The notes under the pieces: generated by a model
The model's database searches: none
Seen by the model: only the letters and a program-made list of their open reading frames with translations
What the model was told of the DNA's origin: nothing
Made by a program: the position numbers and the translations under genes
Assembly: GCA_977006965.1 (NCBI GenBank)
Contig: OZ345356.1
Coordinates: 1,426,001-1,490,000, forward strand
Length of the DNA: 64,000 nucleotides
Reading direction: 5' to 3'
Source of the DNA: Phymatolithon calcareum
Taxonomy: Eukaryota; Rhodophyta; Florideophyceae; Hapalidiales
Part shown: piece by piece, positions 1-9,423 of the stretch
Position numbering within the stretch: the stretch's first letter is position 1
Layout of the letters: every line of letters starts with the position of its first letter

Positions 1-1095
1 AGCCAAGTACCACGAGAAGTCGCCGACGTCGCAGGAGTACTGTTTGCGGACGATGTACTCCTCACGGCTAAATCGCCTGCTGGACTGCAAAGACTTTTAG
101 GCATTGCGTCAAAATGGGGAAAAGACCGGCAAATGACTTGGAACACGAACGCCGGTAAAAGTGAGGTTCTGTTGTCAGCGGACACGAGACCAGTTAACTT
201 CAAGCTGTCAGGCAAAACACTAACGAAAGTCAAAGAAGTGTCATACCTTGGAATCTCACTGAGCAGTCAGGGGGTAACCGAGACAAGAATGCTCGAGCGC
301 ATCCGGAACGCCAAGATCGCTGTGTATCAGTTAAGACCCCTTGGTGTCTCCATGCGCGGTATCAACGCGCTTAAAGCTATCAAGGTATACAAGGCACTGA
401 TACAGCCAAGATGGGAGTATGCCATGCATCTAACACCTTGGACGCCGAGAATCCAGACAGCTATTGAAGAGGTAGAGAGGACCTTTTTCTCTCAAGTCCT
501 TGGACCAATCGCGAAAAACCGGTCTGCAAGACTTCGTCTTCTCTGTCGCATCCAAGCAGCTGAAGACAGGAGAATGGTTTTAGCGCTCAAAATGCTCGTG
601 AGAGCCAAGACAAAAAAAGAGAGCCTACTGGCCGTCCCAAAGGATTGCAGAGACGTGGATGAATTGCAATGGGTGTGTCGGGACATGGCAGCAATGCTAA
701 GGCATGAGCAGTTCGAGAAGGCCTTGGAGTATCTTAAGCAAGGAATGTCGGCAGGATCCCTGAAAGCATCACTCTTCAATGATGAAGGGGAGTCTTTGGA
801 ATCAAGCAGAAAGAGAAAGATACCGTACGATATAGTCGGAGCAACTCCAGTGATTTTAAGGCTTCCGAAAGTACGTCATCGTCAATTGGCGGTGAAGTGG
901 GCGTTTGGGAGATTTCCCCCACTGAGCACGACACTACTAGAAGACAAATTTGGCGAAATCATATCAAGGCTATTGCACACGGTTGAAACGTCTTTGGCGA
1001 GATACCAGCTGACCGGAGAAGAGACCAAGAAGACCGAAGAAGCACTGGACCAGCTACTCTTCTTTACCAGTGCCTTTTACGAGGACATGGAATAG
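1..1095 (+). CDS. LINE-A ORF2 protein, C-terminal part of reverse transcriptase (partial)
   Basis: The frame is open from the first base, so the true start is upstream of the window. The catalytic FADD box of the reverse transcriptase palm lies at about 46-57. It is followed by the thumb region typical of LINE polymerases, with TWNTNAGKSEVL and YLGISLSSQGVTET blocks and the IQPRWEYAMHLTPW block. Near the C terminus is RHRQLAVKWAFGRFPPLST, a segment shared by most LINE families here. The protein ends FYEDME. The product would copy LINE RNA into DNA at the insertion site. No stop or frameshift is seen in the visible 364 codons, so this may be a recently active copy. The same family recurs inverted at 53176-53571. 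Confidence 0.85.
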   Translation, partial: SQVPREVADVAGVLFADDVLLTAKSPAGLQRLLGIASKWGKDRQMTWNTNAGKSEVLLSADTRPVNFKLSGKTLTKVKEVSYLGISLSSQGVTETRMLERIRNAKIAVYQLRPLGVSMRGINALKAIKVYKALIQPRWEYAMHLTPWTPRIQTAIEEVERTFFSQVLGPIAKNRSARLRLLCRIQAAEDRRMVLALKMLVRAKTKKESLLAVPKDCRDVDELQWVCRDMAAMLRHEQFEKALEYLKQGMSAGSLKASLFNDEGESLESSRKRKIPYDIVGATPVILRLPKVRHRQLAVKWAFGRFPPLSTTLLEDKFGEIISRLLHTVETSLARYQLTGEETKKTEEALDQLLFFTSAFYEDME

Positions 1096-1160
1096 AAAAA
1101 CAAAGGATAAGAATTGCGAGCTCGAATCGCCGCTGAGCGCATAGAGGACTCTAAGCTTTT

Positions 1161-1181
1161 CCCACATCCGTCCGATGTGGG
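1161..1181 (+). other. LINE-A 3' UTR stem-loop
   Basis: Perfect 8-bp stem with a 5-nt loop just before the TTTTTGCAGCTAGGGC block. Equivalent hairpins with different sequence but kept pairing lie at 30282-30305, 51564-51588, 53090-53110 and 61851-61874. It is likely an RNA element recognised by the LINE's own reverse transcriptase; that role is inferred from other LINEs. Confidence 0.6.
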
Positions 1182-1330
1182 TTTTTGCAGCTAGGGCCAC
1201 GATATACAAGATTGCGGAAGAAGCATATATGAATGTTATACTATGCTACAAGGCTGTAGCAACTGAAACGCATCTCCCTTACAGTCTAAAGAGTGTTACT
1301 GAGAGCGTTTAATAAATACTACTAAAAAAA

Positions 1331-1947
1331 ATATTGGAAAGCCAAAGTTACTTTCCATCATCTGCGAACGACTGTATTGTCCACGGTGAGCAGCTCTGGT
1401 GTAGTCAGGAAGTATAGCGCGGCATGCAACACAGACATGGTGGTTTTAGGCAGCTATTATCAAAGGATATCCGCACCTGGCCATCACTCTCATCTGGTAT
1501 CAGTTCTCGCGTCTTTAATGTTTAGGCCTCGCTTTTGCTAAGTGCTCGTCAGCCGAGGCCAGGAAGGGGCCAGCGTCGGACATCGCTATATTTATTCAAT
1601 CTATGTACATATCGACATGAACGTCGCATGCTACAATTGATTGTTAGGAACTCCATAAAAACTGAAACGGATTTCAGCTTGCTCTCCGGTCGTCGCAACA
1701 TATTTTCATACTGTATAGACTTCATAAAACTAAAATCATTTTCGCTGACTAATGTCAGGAGGTGCATCAAGATGATTCATGTCATGGTACGAGTACCGGG
1801 GGCTAGGAGAGATGCCAAGTGCAGTTCGCTCAGTTGTCCACCTGTGTCAGCACACGGTCAGCGCAGAAAAAATCTCACACATCGCAGCATCGCAGCATCG
1901 CAGCCAAGAGAGCTTCTCAACATCAATAAACTATTTGCACTCCGCCC
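1331..1947. other. Interval without a supported gene
   Basis: Sequence between the LINE-A tail and the first secreted-protein copy. Frames are open by chance on both strands, but I see no motif, paralogue or repeat match in the window. The last ~100 bases are presumably the promoter of the gene that follows. Confidence 0.4.
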
Positions 1948-1955
1948 TATAAAAG
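1948..1955 (+). promoter_or_regulatory. TATA box of secreted-protein copy 1
   Basis: TATAAAAG lies 67 bp before the position homologous to the start codon of the copy at 4531 (minus strand). That copy has GTAAAAGG at the equivalent place. The spacing fits a core promoter. Confidence 0.55.
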
Positions 1956-2014
1956 AGGACAACACTCGTCCCAACTCGTCTCCCACAACTGCACCCGCGA
2001 ACCTAGCCATTCTA

Positions 2015-2796
2015 CTTTCCACCATTGCCCTCGCCCTCACCGTCGCCGCCTTCTTCCTGGTTGATGTGGCCTCAGCCATGGACGCCCCACCCACCGAGTT
2101 CGGCTACCGAGACCTCATGGCCGCCGGAGTAGTACCGAAAGATACCCCAATGAAAGGCTACCAGAAGTCGGGTGTAGGGCGCAAATCCTCGGCCACGATC
2201 GTCTCCACGACAAGCGTCATTCTGATCGCACAAGCCAAGCTGCGCGGCCAGCAGTATCCCTCCACCCCATACATCACCGTCGACGTGGAACCGAAAATTC
2301 CCGGCTGCGGTTTTTATGACTGGCTCTTCCTCCCGCAATGTGCCGCGGCAGCACCGAAGAACAATGTTCTTCCGAAGAAGATCATCATCCAGTCCGGTGA
2401 GTATGCCTTCATTCACGTTTACATACTGCCGTCCGGATGGAAGAATCTGCGACTCAGCATGAGCTTCCACGGTCATTGCCATGGCAGCAGGACCGCCGTC
2501 CTGTCCACTTCGTCGCGCACTGATAGGCTCTGTCATCGCGCGCAGTTTCGGAGAGAGGTATGCTGCAGATGCGGGAGGAGGAAGCATCTTGGGATTGTCG
2601 GTCGAAAAAAAGGGTTTGTCATTGGGAGGAGTGCGATCGGTCTCACCTTGTCATTCGCCGCCTTCAGCACGTCTCGTATGCCGATGGAACCGGTTTGACG
2701 GATACTATTCCCCAAGTGCTCTCATACAACGGTCAAGTATACGCTGGATTCCAGCGTTGTAGCGACTCTGAGGCACCCGATCTTTTCGTTAAGTAA
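2015..2796 (+). pseudogene. Secreted cysteine-containing protein, copy 1 (start lost, frameshifted)
   Basis: The family is unknown to me. A hydrophobic signal-peptide-like stretch ending DVASA precedes MDAPPTEFGYRDLM. The body has TSVILIAQAKLRG, a PGCGFYDWLFLPQCA block, CCRCGRRK, then ECDRSHLVIRRLQHVSY, DTIPQVLSYNGQ and YAGFQRC. Aligned with copy 2, the initiator ATG corresponds to CTT at 2015-2017, and no ATG lies between the TATA box and 2078. The reading frame shifts at an A-run near 2605-2611, where copy 3 has one more base. The C-terminal 60 or so codons are therefore in another frame. Translation from ATG 2078 would give an unsecreted product with an altered end. The GTGAGT at 2397 could mimic a splice donor, but copy 2 reads straight through this point. 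Confidence 0.6.
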
Positions 2797-3179
2797 GGTG
2801 ACATGGCAGGACGATCGTTTCATTGTGTCCAAATGCAGCATCCGTCGGTAGTATTTTGTGGAGCAGGAGAGTGTTGTATCTTGTACAAGACACGTTCGAT
2901 TTTGTGCTTGAGAATCTTCTTTGATAAATTCTCTCTGTTCAGAGACAACATCGCAGTCCTTGCATTCTAGTTTGCGACTTATCATACCTTCCGCTTCTGA
3001 ACCATCTTCATTCCCCAGTTCTCTCGCAACAGTGTTCCATTTTCATATCTCCTGACACAATAGTTCTACTCTGCTGTGCACAGGCACATTCCCTTTCCTC
3101 AATTGCAAGTACAGCGTAAAAAAAGTTTCTCAGTCTGCAGAATAACATTTCGTCCTCATACGCGACACTGCCAACAGAG
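2797..3179. other. Downstream flank of copy 1, conserved at right end of window
   Basis: Non-coding. It aligns along most of its length with the reverse complement of about 62880-63230, which shows the duplication included intergenic DNA. No gene seen. Confidence 0.55.
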
Positions 3180-3190
3180 GGGATAGAAGA

Positions 3191-3323
3191 AGAAGAAAGG
3201 TAGATGTTTATTTAAAAGTTACCAGCGCATCTGCTGACGCTTGGGGCAGCTTTCCTAGTGCCAAGAGGTTTTGGTTGGATTCTGTCTATGGAAGAGTTTC
3301 TTTTTTTTGGTGCAGCACCAAAA
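3191..3323 (-). mobile_element. LINE-B 3' fragment with target-site duplication
   Basis: 133-bp 5'-truncated LINE-B, read on the minus strand as ...GCAGATGCGCTGGTAAC...AAATAAACATCTACC plus a CTT-rich tail. It is flanked by an 11-bp duplication GGGATAGAAGA (3180-3190 and 3324-3334). The paralogous site at the right end of the window lacks the insertion. Confidence 0.8.
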
Positions 3324-3727
3324 GGGATAGAAGATGCAGGGACAGAACTTTGCCTCATGCCAACAGCGATTCTGAGCCAAACGCACGAATATTGTAATCA
3401 TAGTCACAGCCCGTCTTCCAGGCCACAGTATTTACAAGCCAACAAGGCAAACTGCTAAGTGGGGCTGTTGGAGTAGAGGCTACTGTCGGAGGAAAATGCG
3501 TTCACGAGAAGATCACTCGATGATATTCATGCCATGTTTCAGTAGTCCATGATGAAGTCGCCAATCTGAAGCCCAGATTTATTTATTTAGAGAGAGGAGA
3601 CATATCAAATCAGAAGCTACTGTTTTAACTCATAGCTCAGCCTAAAATCGAATATCATATTGTCCGTTAGCGAAACGAAGGACATCTTGATTACCGTACA
3701 GTGAAACGGCAGTGGATTCACGCAAGT

Positions 3728-4531
3728 TTACTTAAGGAATAGGAAAGGTGTCTTATTGCAGCGCGAGAATCCAGCATATTTCTGCCCGTTAGACGAGAGC
3801 ACCTGCGGAATGGTGTCAGTTTTGCCTGAGCCATCAGTATAGGAGACATGCTGAAGGCGGTGAATGACAAGATGGGAGCGGTCAAACTCCAGCCAAGAGC
3901 ACTTCCATTTGCGCGGATCAAACATGCCGTACTTCCTTCTCCCGCATCTGCAGCAAGATCGCCTACGGAAATGGGCGCGGTGACAGAGCTTCTCCAAGCG
4001 GGATGCGGATCTCATATTGGCGATTCTGCTGCCCCGGCATTGCCCATAAGAGTCCATGCTGAATTTCAAAATTTTCGATCCGGACGGTAAAACAAAGACG
4101 TGGACAATGGCAAATGGCAGAGCCTGACTGATGGCCTTCATCGGACGTACATTTTTTTTCGGGGCAGCACCGGCACAGTTCGGGAGGAAGAGCCAGTCGT
4201 AATGACCGCAACCCGGAATATTAAGCTCTATATCGGCAGTAATATAGGGATCTGAAGGATATTTTTTGCCCCGTAGCTTAGCCTGGGCTATAAGAATGAC
4301 GCTTGTCGTCTTGGAAATCGCCGGAGAGCCGCCGTGGGTTGCTGTCTTTGAGTACTTGAGGGCACCGCGGGTTTCTGTCTTCGAGTAGTTGAGGCCGACT
4401 TTGTCCTGTGGAACAATTCCAGTTTTCACAAGGTCGCGGTAGCCAAACTAGCTCACGGGAGAATCCATAGCAGAGGCGATGTCAGTCACTAATAGGGCTG
4501 CGATGGTTAGGAAAAATGCAATTGTGGCCAT
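3728..4531 (-). pseudogene. Secreted cysteine-containing protein, copy 2 (nonsense codon after signal peptide)
   Basis: ATG at 4531-4529 starts a clear signal peptide, MATIAFFLTIAALLVTDIASA, followed by MDSPVS. Codon 28 is then TAG (4450-4448), where copy 1 has GAG (Glu). Beyond the stop the same frame stays open for more than 230 codons to 3728. It carries the whole family body: SVILIAQAKLRG, PGCGHYDWLFLPNCA, CCRCGRRK, FDRSHLVIHRLQHVSYTDG, DTIPQVLSSNGQKYAGF. Cysteines suggest an extracellular disulfide-bonded protein, but no domain is recognised. The single nonsense codon is the only visible lesion, so this may be a very young pseudogene, or the stop may be bypassed. Confidence 0.65.
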
Positions 4532-4640
4532 GTTGTGGGTGGTTTTGGCAGAGAAGCGAAGAGTTTGGTCAGAAGCTGGCTGAAAAACTATCCGAAATTG
4601 TAGGAGCCCTTGCTCCTTTTACAGCCTAGAAAGGTGCTCG

Positions 4641-5080
4641 AGAGATGGACTTAACAAGTTCCTGAGGGTCGTGATGATGGCAGGGGAGGAGGCACCAAGA
4701 CTCATTGCGGGATGTATGTAGTCAATGCCTTTTTACAAATTTTGATTGGTTTCTACAACTTTCAGGCTCTTGCTTTTAAAGAACGGAGTTCCTCTTGGGC
4801 TGCAGGATGCAATAAGTAGATGTGTACCAAAAGCCGGGATAACAAATGTAAGTAAAACGTAAGACTACCGAGCCACAGAGGGCAGCCCGCGGGGCTATTG
4901 CACTCACTAGTGCCTATTACGAGTAAGTTTTATACATTCATTATCCCCGGCTCACTGTATACATACTACTTGGTTTTGGATACGAGAGCAAACACGCCGT
5001 TTGCGAAGTATTAGTGTGTTATCCATATCCTTCCTCGCTGCGCTCCGCTCTTCTTTCTTCTGTCTTACAATCCCAGGGAT
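4641..5080. other. Interval without a supported gene
   Basis: AT-balanced DNA between copy 2's promoter side and the RsmE fragment. I see no coding signature or repeat match. Confidence 0.35.
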
Positions 5081-5190
5081 TAAAATGATATGAAGTGTTG
5101 GATGTTTCCCTGGACCAAAACGAACCGAAAGCTGAAAAAACGGTCCACATGCCTATTGCTGTCATTTCTTGTCGTCTTTATATGGCTTCT

Positions 5191-5352
5191 GATTTTAGCT
5201 GCGCTGCGCACGGCGCGCAGGGAGGTGCCCGGCGACGCGCGCAGGACGGTGCGGATGTGCACGTCGCGCGCGTCGGATGCGGGAAGGGTGCACGAGCGCG
5301 GGCCGGACGGGGGCGGCGGCGCTTCTTCCGCGGTGAAGAGGAGGCGGTTCAA
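5191..5352 (-). pseudogene. RsmE-like methyltransferase, N-terminal fragment
   Basis: The minus strand encodes NRLLFTAEEAPPPPSGPR and about 30 further residues, nearly identical to residues 7 to about 58 of the gene at 31497. Homology then stops abruptly. On its 5' side (5353-5400) lies the end of the duplicated unit that also precedes the intact gene, ending CCCCCTACAATTG. At the intact locus that unit end and the coding start are separated by about 130 bp; here they are joined at the shared tetranucleotide AACC. This is a duplicated fragment that lost the start codon and intervening DNA, probably by microhomology-mediated deletion. Confidence 0.75.
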
Positions 5353-5404
5353 TTGTAGGGGGAAGTTAGTTTTTCATCGTGCGGATGGGTAGCGAGCGCT
5401 TCAA

Positions 5405-5593
5405 GAAGAAGAAAGGTAGGTTTTTTTTAAAAGTTACCAACGCATCTGCTGACGCTTGGGGCAACCTTCCTAGCGCCAAGAGGTTTTGGTTGGATTCTGT
5501 CGAAAGAAGAGTTTCATTTTTGTTGTTGCTGTAACACCATTTAGTGGGGTACAAAAAACAAACTCTGGTCTCTTTCGGGACCTCGACCCGCAA
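5405..5593 (-). mobile_element. LINE-B 3' fragment
   Basis: Begins GAAGAAGAAAGGTAGG then AAAAGTTACCAACGCATCTG, the reverse complement of the LINE-B 3' end, and includes the ACCAAACTCTGG-like and GACCTCGA blocks. Its right edge abuts a second LINE-B. Confidence 0.7.
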
Positions 5594-5610
5594 TTGAGAA
5601 GAATAAGAAG

Positions 5611-5941
5611 AAGAAGAAGAAGAAGCGTAAGTTTTTTATTTAAAAGTTACCAACGCATCTGCAGACGCTTGGGGCAACTTTGCGAAGGCCATTGGGCCAC
5701 AAACAGGGTCTATATATGTTAGCGTGGTCGATTTCGACACGATCTGGCGGAAATACCGAAACCTACCTCTGGCTTAGAGCCTCGAGGGGGAAAAATATTC
5801 CACTGTCTTGAGTCGCGGGTTTCAGGTTTCGAGAGCAGCCTTGGCCGCCTGATACGTAGCAAGGATTTCGTCGAGTGCCCTCCTTGTAAAAGCACTTTCT
5901 TCATATGATAGCTTGTCTTTTGATAGGCCTGACTTAAGATC
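5611..5941 (-). mobile_element. LINE-B 3' fragment, nested, with 17-bp target-site duplication
   Basis: Nearly identical, in inverse orientation, to the copy at 16657-17056, including the CGACACGATCTGGCGGAAAT block. The minus strand encodes the LINE-B C terminus (RRALDEILATYQAAKA-like). It is bounded by TTGAGAAGAATAAGAAG at 5594-5610 and 5942-5958. Confidence 0.8.
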
Positions 5942-5958
5942 TTGAGAAGAATAAGAAG

Positions 5959-6400
5959 AAAGTAGATTTTTATTTAAGAGTTACCAGCTCATCTGCTGAC
6001 GCTTGGGGCAGCTTTTCGAGTGCCAAGAAAATTTGGCTTCATTCTGTCCTGGGAAGGGTTTCGCAGTTAGTGTTCCACATTTCGGTGGTCTGCAAAAACC
6101 CACCTCTTGTCCCTCGAGGGGCCATGAGGGGGAAAAATATTGCATGTTCCTGTGTCACGCGGGGGGGTCATATTTGCAAGCAATGCGTACTCTAATTTGT
6201 GGGGATGAGGGTTGTCTAGCCTGGAACATTGCCAGGAGCTCGTCAAGTGCTCGCTTAGTCCAGGCGCCTTCTCTTGTGAGTGTATCCTTCGCAAGTCCGT
6301 TTGTGACGTCTTCGATAGCATCTTTCGCACAGTCACCAGTCTGCTTGATGAATATTCCATGCCCGCTTGATTGCAAGTGTCCTGTGCCTTCTTGAGTTAA
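5959..6400 (-). mobile_element. LINE-B 3' fragment with C-terminal coding remnant
   Basis: LINE-B 3' end, then minus-strand coding of the C terminus: KDAIEDVTNGLAKDTL...WTKRALDELLAMFQ (about 6230-6350). Truncated at its 5' side near 6400. Confidence 0.75.
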
Positions 6401-6434
6401 ATAGCAAGTTCGTGATAGTATAATTTTCGAGTTG

Positions 6435-6448
6435 CCCTCAATTGAGGG
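6435..6448. repeat. 14-bp palindrome CCCTCAATTGAGGG (copy 1)
   Basis: Perfect palindrome. It recurs at 24625-24638 and 33966-33979, with a near copy at 33988-34001. Function unknown; probably an element end or footprint. Confidence 0.5.
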
Positions 6449-6489
6449 AAAAATTCCGTCACAGACACTAGCCTCTTTTACATAATGAA

Positions 6490-7900
6490 ATAATCCGACC
6501 GCTTCCTCAAACCACGACCTTCATCTCTCAACTCCACACCCCTCAGCGGCCGATCACCCGTCCGCCCCCTCTCAAACCCCGCCGGCCACGCCCTCCCTGA
6601 CCTTGCACGCGAAAATCGCAGACCGACAAAGCATACCTGCCCCCCCCCCGCCAACCGCGTCCATCCAGTAGCTGCACAAACGCCTCACCCAACACTGCGG
6701 CGACCGTGCGGGTTGCCCCTGCCTGCCCCACCCCTCCACCCGTCCACAACCGCCTCCCCACATCCCCCCACGTCGCGACCGCCCCCACCGGCGCTGCCAT
6801 TGACAGGGAGCAAGTGCGGAGGTGAGCGTGAGCGGCACGGATGCGCGCGGCGCACGTGCCGGCGCGGAGGGGTCACGGGAGAAGAGATAACGGCCGAGAT
6901 CGCCCGACCTGCACCTCGTCCGGCGCACGGCACGTGCGCCGGCGAGGGTGAGTCGCGCACTCGGGAGCCGCTCCGCGGCGTCAGGACGCGTCCGCGTGCC
7001 GGTCGTGGCCGGGCTGTCGTGCCCGCGTGCGGGCGGTCCTCCGGCACGGGCTGTCTGCCCTCCGTGCACGTTGCGGTGCTTTCCGCGTCCGGTGTGTTTT
7101 CATCGTCGTGCACAGTCGACAGTCGCTGCCCTCAGTTCGGGACGTTGTCGGCGGCCGGTTTCTGCGACTTTCCAGTGCCAGCATTGCCCCCACACACACA
7201 CGTTCCGCGCACGCAGCTCGTGCAGGATGTTGACGAGGCGTTGTGCGGCGGCAATTCTCTCTCTTGGACTCTGCCGGTCACTCGCTGCAGTTACCAACCG
7301 GCCAGAGGGCGGATGGCATGTCGAGATGTTAGTTCGTTCTGCAGGGCTTTTCACGCGTTGGTGTACTGCGTGGCACGGTGGCGGTCGCGTTCAGCAATGG
7401 CGGAGACAGGTGGACAAGACGGTGTCGAAGACGTTCCAGCAGAAAATGCCCGTTGATGTGCGGATGCAGCCGACGCGTGCACAGGGGCGGGCGCGACGAC
7501 GGTGCAGATGACGACGACGCAGATTGCGTGCTGGTAGTTGTGGCGGCGTACGCGCTCGCGCGAGGGCGGCGGAGAGGAGCGAGGGGGACGCGCAGCAGCA
7601 GCGGGCCGCGGGGACGGCATCGCGGGTGGGTGGGCGCGCGCGGGGCGAGGAGGTCAGGGAGGACTGTTTTCTGCTGCGGGGGCACGGCAACGGAGTTTAG
7701 CTGTTGGGAGATGAGATGCATTGTGTGAGGACGGCCCGGCGATGCGGACGGCGAAGGGAGGGCCTTCTGGTGGTGGACTAGAGGCAGGCGGGATCGGTAA
7801 TGATGGGAGTGTGAAGCTGGCGGTGCAGTGGCGAGTGCAGAAACGGAGAATAGGATACTTTTTCATTGCAATTTTTTTAAAGCCCCACAGTCATACGAAT
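6490..7900. other. GC-rich block, coding status undecided
   Basis: Very GC-rich compared with its surroundings, with long open frames on both strands (for example 6713-7456 plus and 6543-6800 minus). High GC alone opens frames by depleting stops, and none of the translations shows a recognised domain; they are rich in Pro, Arg and Ala. The two strong genes of similar composition (9424 and 31497) suggest some host genes here are GC-rich, so a spliced gene is possible. I cannot choose a strand. Confidence 0.35.
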
Positions 7901-8008
7901 ATATGGGCAAGGCTTCCTCAGGTGCTACCCTCACTAGAGCGGCTCTACTCTTATGTCTGGTATTCTATCTGAGCCCCAAGCATGTCCTCGGTTGTTTTTG
8001 ATAGCTCT

Positions 8009-8229
8009 TCCAAACTCCCGTTATCAGTAGCTGTCGATGAACCCATCCGGGAATGGTTTAGCTCAGTGGGTGACCGCGGGGCGAGGGAGTGATCGGGGGA
8101 TGACCAAGCACAAACCTTGGGGAGGGGCCGTGCGTCAGTTCGATCCTCATGAGGGCCCGACGGTCACCCAGTGAGCTAAACCATTCCCGGATGGGTTCAT
8201 CGACAGCTACTGATAACGGGAGTTTGGAA
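8009..8229. repeat. Long foldback with tRNA-like A and B boxes
   Basis: Arms of about 66-70 bp (8009-8074 and 8161-8229) pair with almost no mismatch around an ~85-bp loop. The left arm contains TAGCTCAGTGG, a good RNA polymerase III A box. The loop end contains GTTCGATCC, a good B box (about 8137-8145). It resembles a tRNA-derived SINE head whose start has been duplicated in inverted form; it is not a functional tRNA, as no cloverleaf fits. Confidence 0.55.
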
Positions 8230-8378
8230 CATTGCTTTTAGTCTCGACACTCCCGAGGGGGCGTGCGTCAGATCTAATCATACATGCTGCTGACACTGCT
8301 GGATCCGTGAGTGCCGAGACCTAATTCTCTTTCCACGTGTAACTTAGGGTTACACCTCCGGAGAATCCTCTGTAATCT

Positions 8379-8918
8379 CAGGGGAATGTAAGAAGGGGAG
8401 GAAAGCAGAATTTTAATGCATCAAAAAAATAAATAAAAATCCGTAGTCGTTTCTGCAGACAAAATTATGAGGGAATTCACGTATCAGCATAATTAGTGAA
8501 TTTAATGTACTCCTATACACCTGCCACTGCGTATTCGAGAACTTCAACCAATAAGCGCTCACTGTTTATAGAGCGCTATGCACCTGACAGTATCTATGCC
8601 TTAACCAATGCGGTTTGTGCGTTGGCGTCAGCCGAGCTCTTCGAAACTATTGGCACAAAATCCCGCTTACGTGCACAAGCTGTGCCCATTTCTAATCTTT
8701 CTTTTTGGTCATTATTTTTGACCACAAAATGGATGCGCGATTATTAGCCCCCCTGACATTCACCGCGGCGAATACAAGCGTACATTTTGGACAGTAAATC
8801 TGGTTTCATATATGTTTTTTTGATGCGAGTCCATAGTTTCAAATAAAGAGCGCTATTGTGTTTGTACAAATTTCGGTTGTCATACTCTTTGCTTTCCTCC
8901 CCTTCTTACATTCCCCTG
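8379..8918. mobile_element. Non-autonomous hAT-like element with 29-bp terminal inverted repeats
   Basis: 540 bp. Ends start CAGGGGAATGTAAGAAGGGG and are perfectly inverted for 29 bp (8379-8407 and 8890-8918). Flanks are GTAATCT on both sides (8372-8378 and 8919-8925). The CAGGG terminus and 7-8-bp duplication are hAT hallmarks. No transposase coding is inside. Confidence 0.8.
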
Positions 8919-9275
8919 GTAATCTCAACACACTTAACAATAAAAGCCTTGCTGCTGCTGTTCTCCCCCGAAGAGACAGACAGAGAATTTCCTACAGATC
9001 CTCATTTTCTGACATAATGAACCTTTCCACCGCCGTGTTGCATGGTGAGAAGTTATACTGTATTGTTGTCGATTGGATAAACCCTGCGAGCACGCCTCTG
9101 TAATTTTGCTACTGTACCGCTCCGTGGCTCCTGTCCAATATGATAGACCTTTTCCACATGCAATTTCGAAAACAGAATGATACGTGTGCAAAAAGGAGCG
9201 GACGCGCAGACGAGGAATGCAAAGTTGCGAATTCATTCCTGTGCATCCGATTCGTGTCCCTCCGCTCGCGGCACC

Positions 9276-9310
9276 AGTGTAAACCCGTGCCATGGCACGG
9301 AGTTTACACT
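9276..9310. repeat. Inverted repeat centred on the upstream ATG of the hydrolase gene
   Basis: AGTGTAAAC-CCGTGCC and GGCACGGAGTTTACACT pair with one bulge, centred on CCATGG at 9290-9295. It would form a hairpin over the first possible start codon (9292). Confidence 0.5.
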
Positions 9311-9423
9311 ACTGTACACCTGACGTGTGCAGTCCGCCCCGTGCACCCGGCCTCCCAAACGCCACTAAACCACCTTCCGTCACCGTGTCCTTCCTCCCTG
9401 CAACCCTTACAATCACCTCCGCC

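Larger units (their letters stand above)
1..1330 (+). mobile_element. LINE-A retrotransposon, 3' portion (cut by window start)
   Basis: The open frame from base 1 to 1095 is followed by a 3' UTR and a tail ending in AATAAATACTACT plus A8 at about 1330. The UTR holds a stem-loop at 1161-1181 (arms CCCACATC/GATGTGGG) between GCTTTT and TTTTTGCAGCTAGGGC. The same 3' end recurs inverted at 52941-53170, and related 3' ends lie at 30280-30460, 51420-51600 and 61694-61880. The 5' part lies outside the window. Confidence 0.9.
1948..4640. repeat. Left arm of a ~2.5-kb inverted segmental duplication (gene pair)
   Basis: Contains copy 1 (+) and copy 2 (-) of the secreted-protein family, facing each other. 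The right end of the window (61541-64000) carries the same pair in inverted order: copy 4 matches copy 2 and copy 3 matches copy 1. Homology extends into the non-coding DNA between the genes: 2797-3150 matches the complement of 62880-63230, and 3480-3720 matches the complement of 62490-62720. A 133-bp LINE-B is the main interruption on this side. Confidence 0.75.

Noticed and set aside
2397-2568. Possible intron in secreted-protein copy 1 (GTGAGT donor, TGCAG acceptor)
   Set aside because: Copies 2 and 3 read straight through the same region in one frame with conserved residues, so splicing is not needed.
2481-2762. Alternative frame in the 3' part of copy 1 and its equivalents
   Set aside because: Across copies the other frame conserves Cys, Trp and the DTIPQVLS block far better; this one is a shadow.
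5090-5392. Open plus-strand frame with a hydrophobic N terminus (about 100 codons)
   Set aside because: Its second half is the antisense of the RsmE fragment; the membrane-like start is chance fusion to that reading.
6713-7456. 247-codon Pro/Arg-rich frame in the GC-rich block
   Set aside because: No domain, and equally long frames exist on the opposite strand; not supported as a gene.
8058-8160. tRNA gene at the A/B boxes
   Set aside because: Box spacing is too long and no cloverleaf or anticodon arm can be drawn; kept as a foldback instead.
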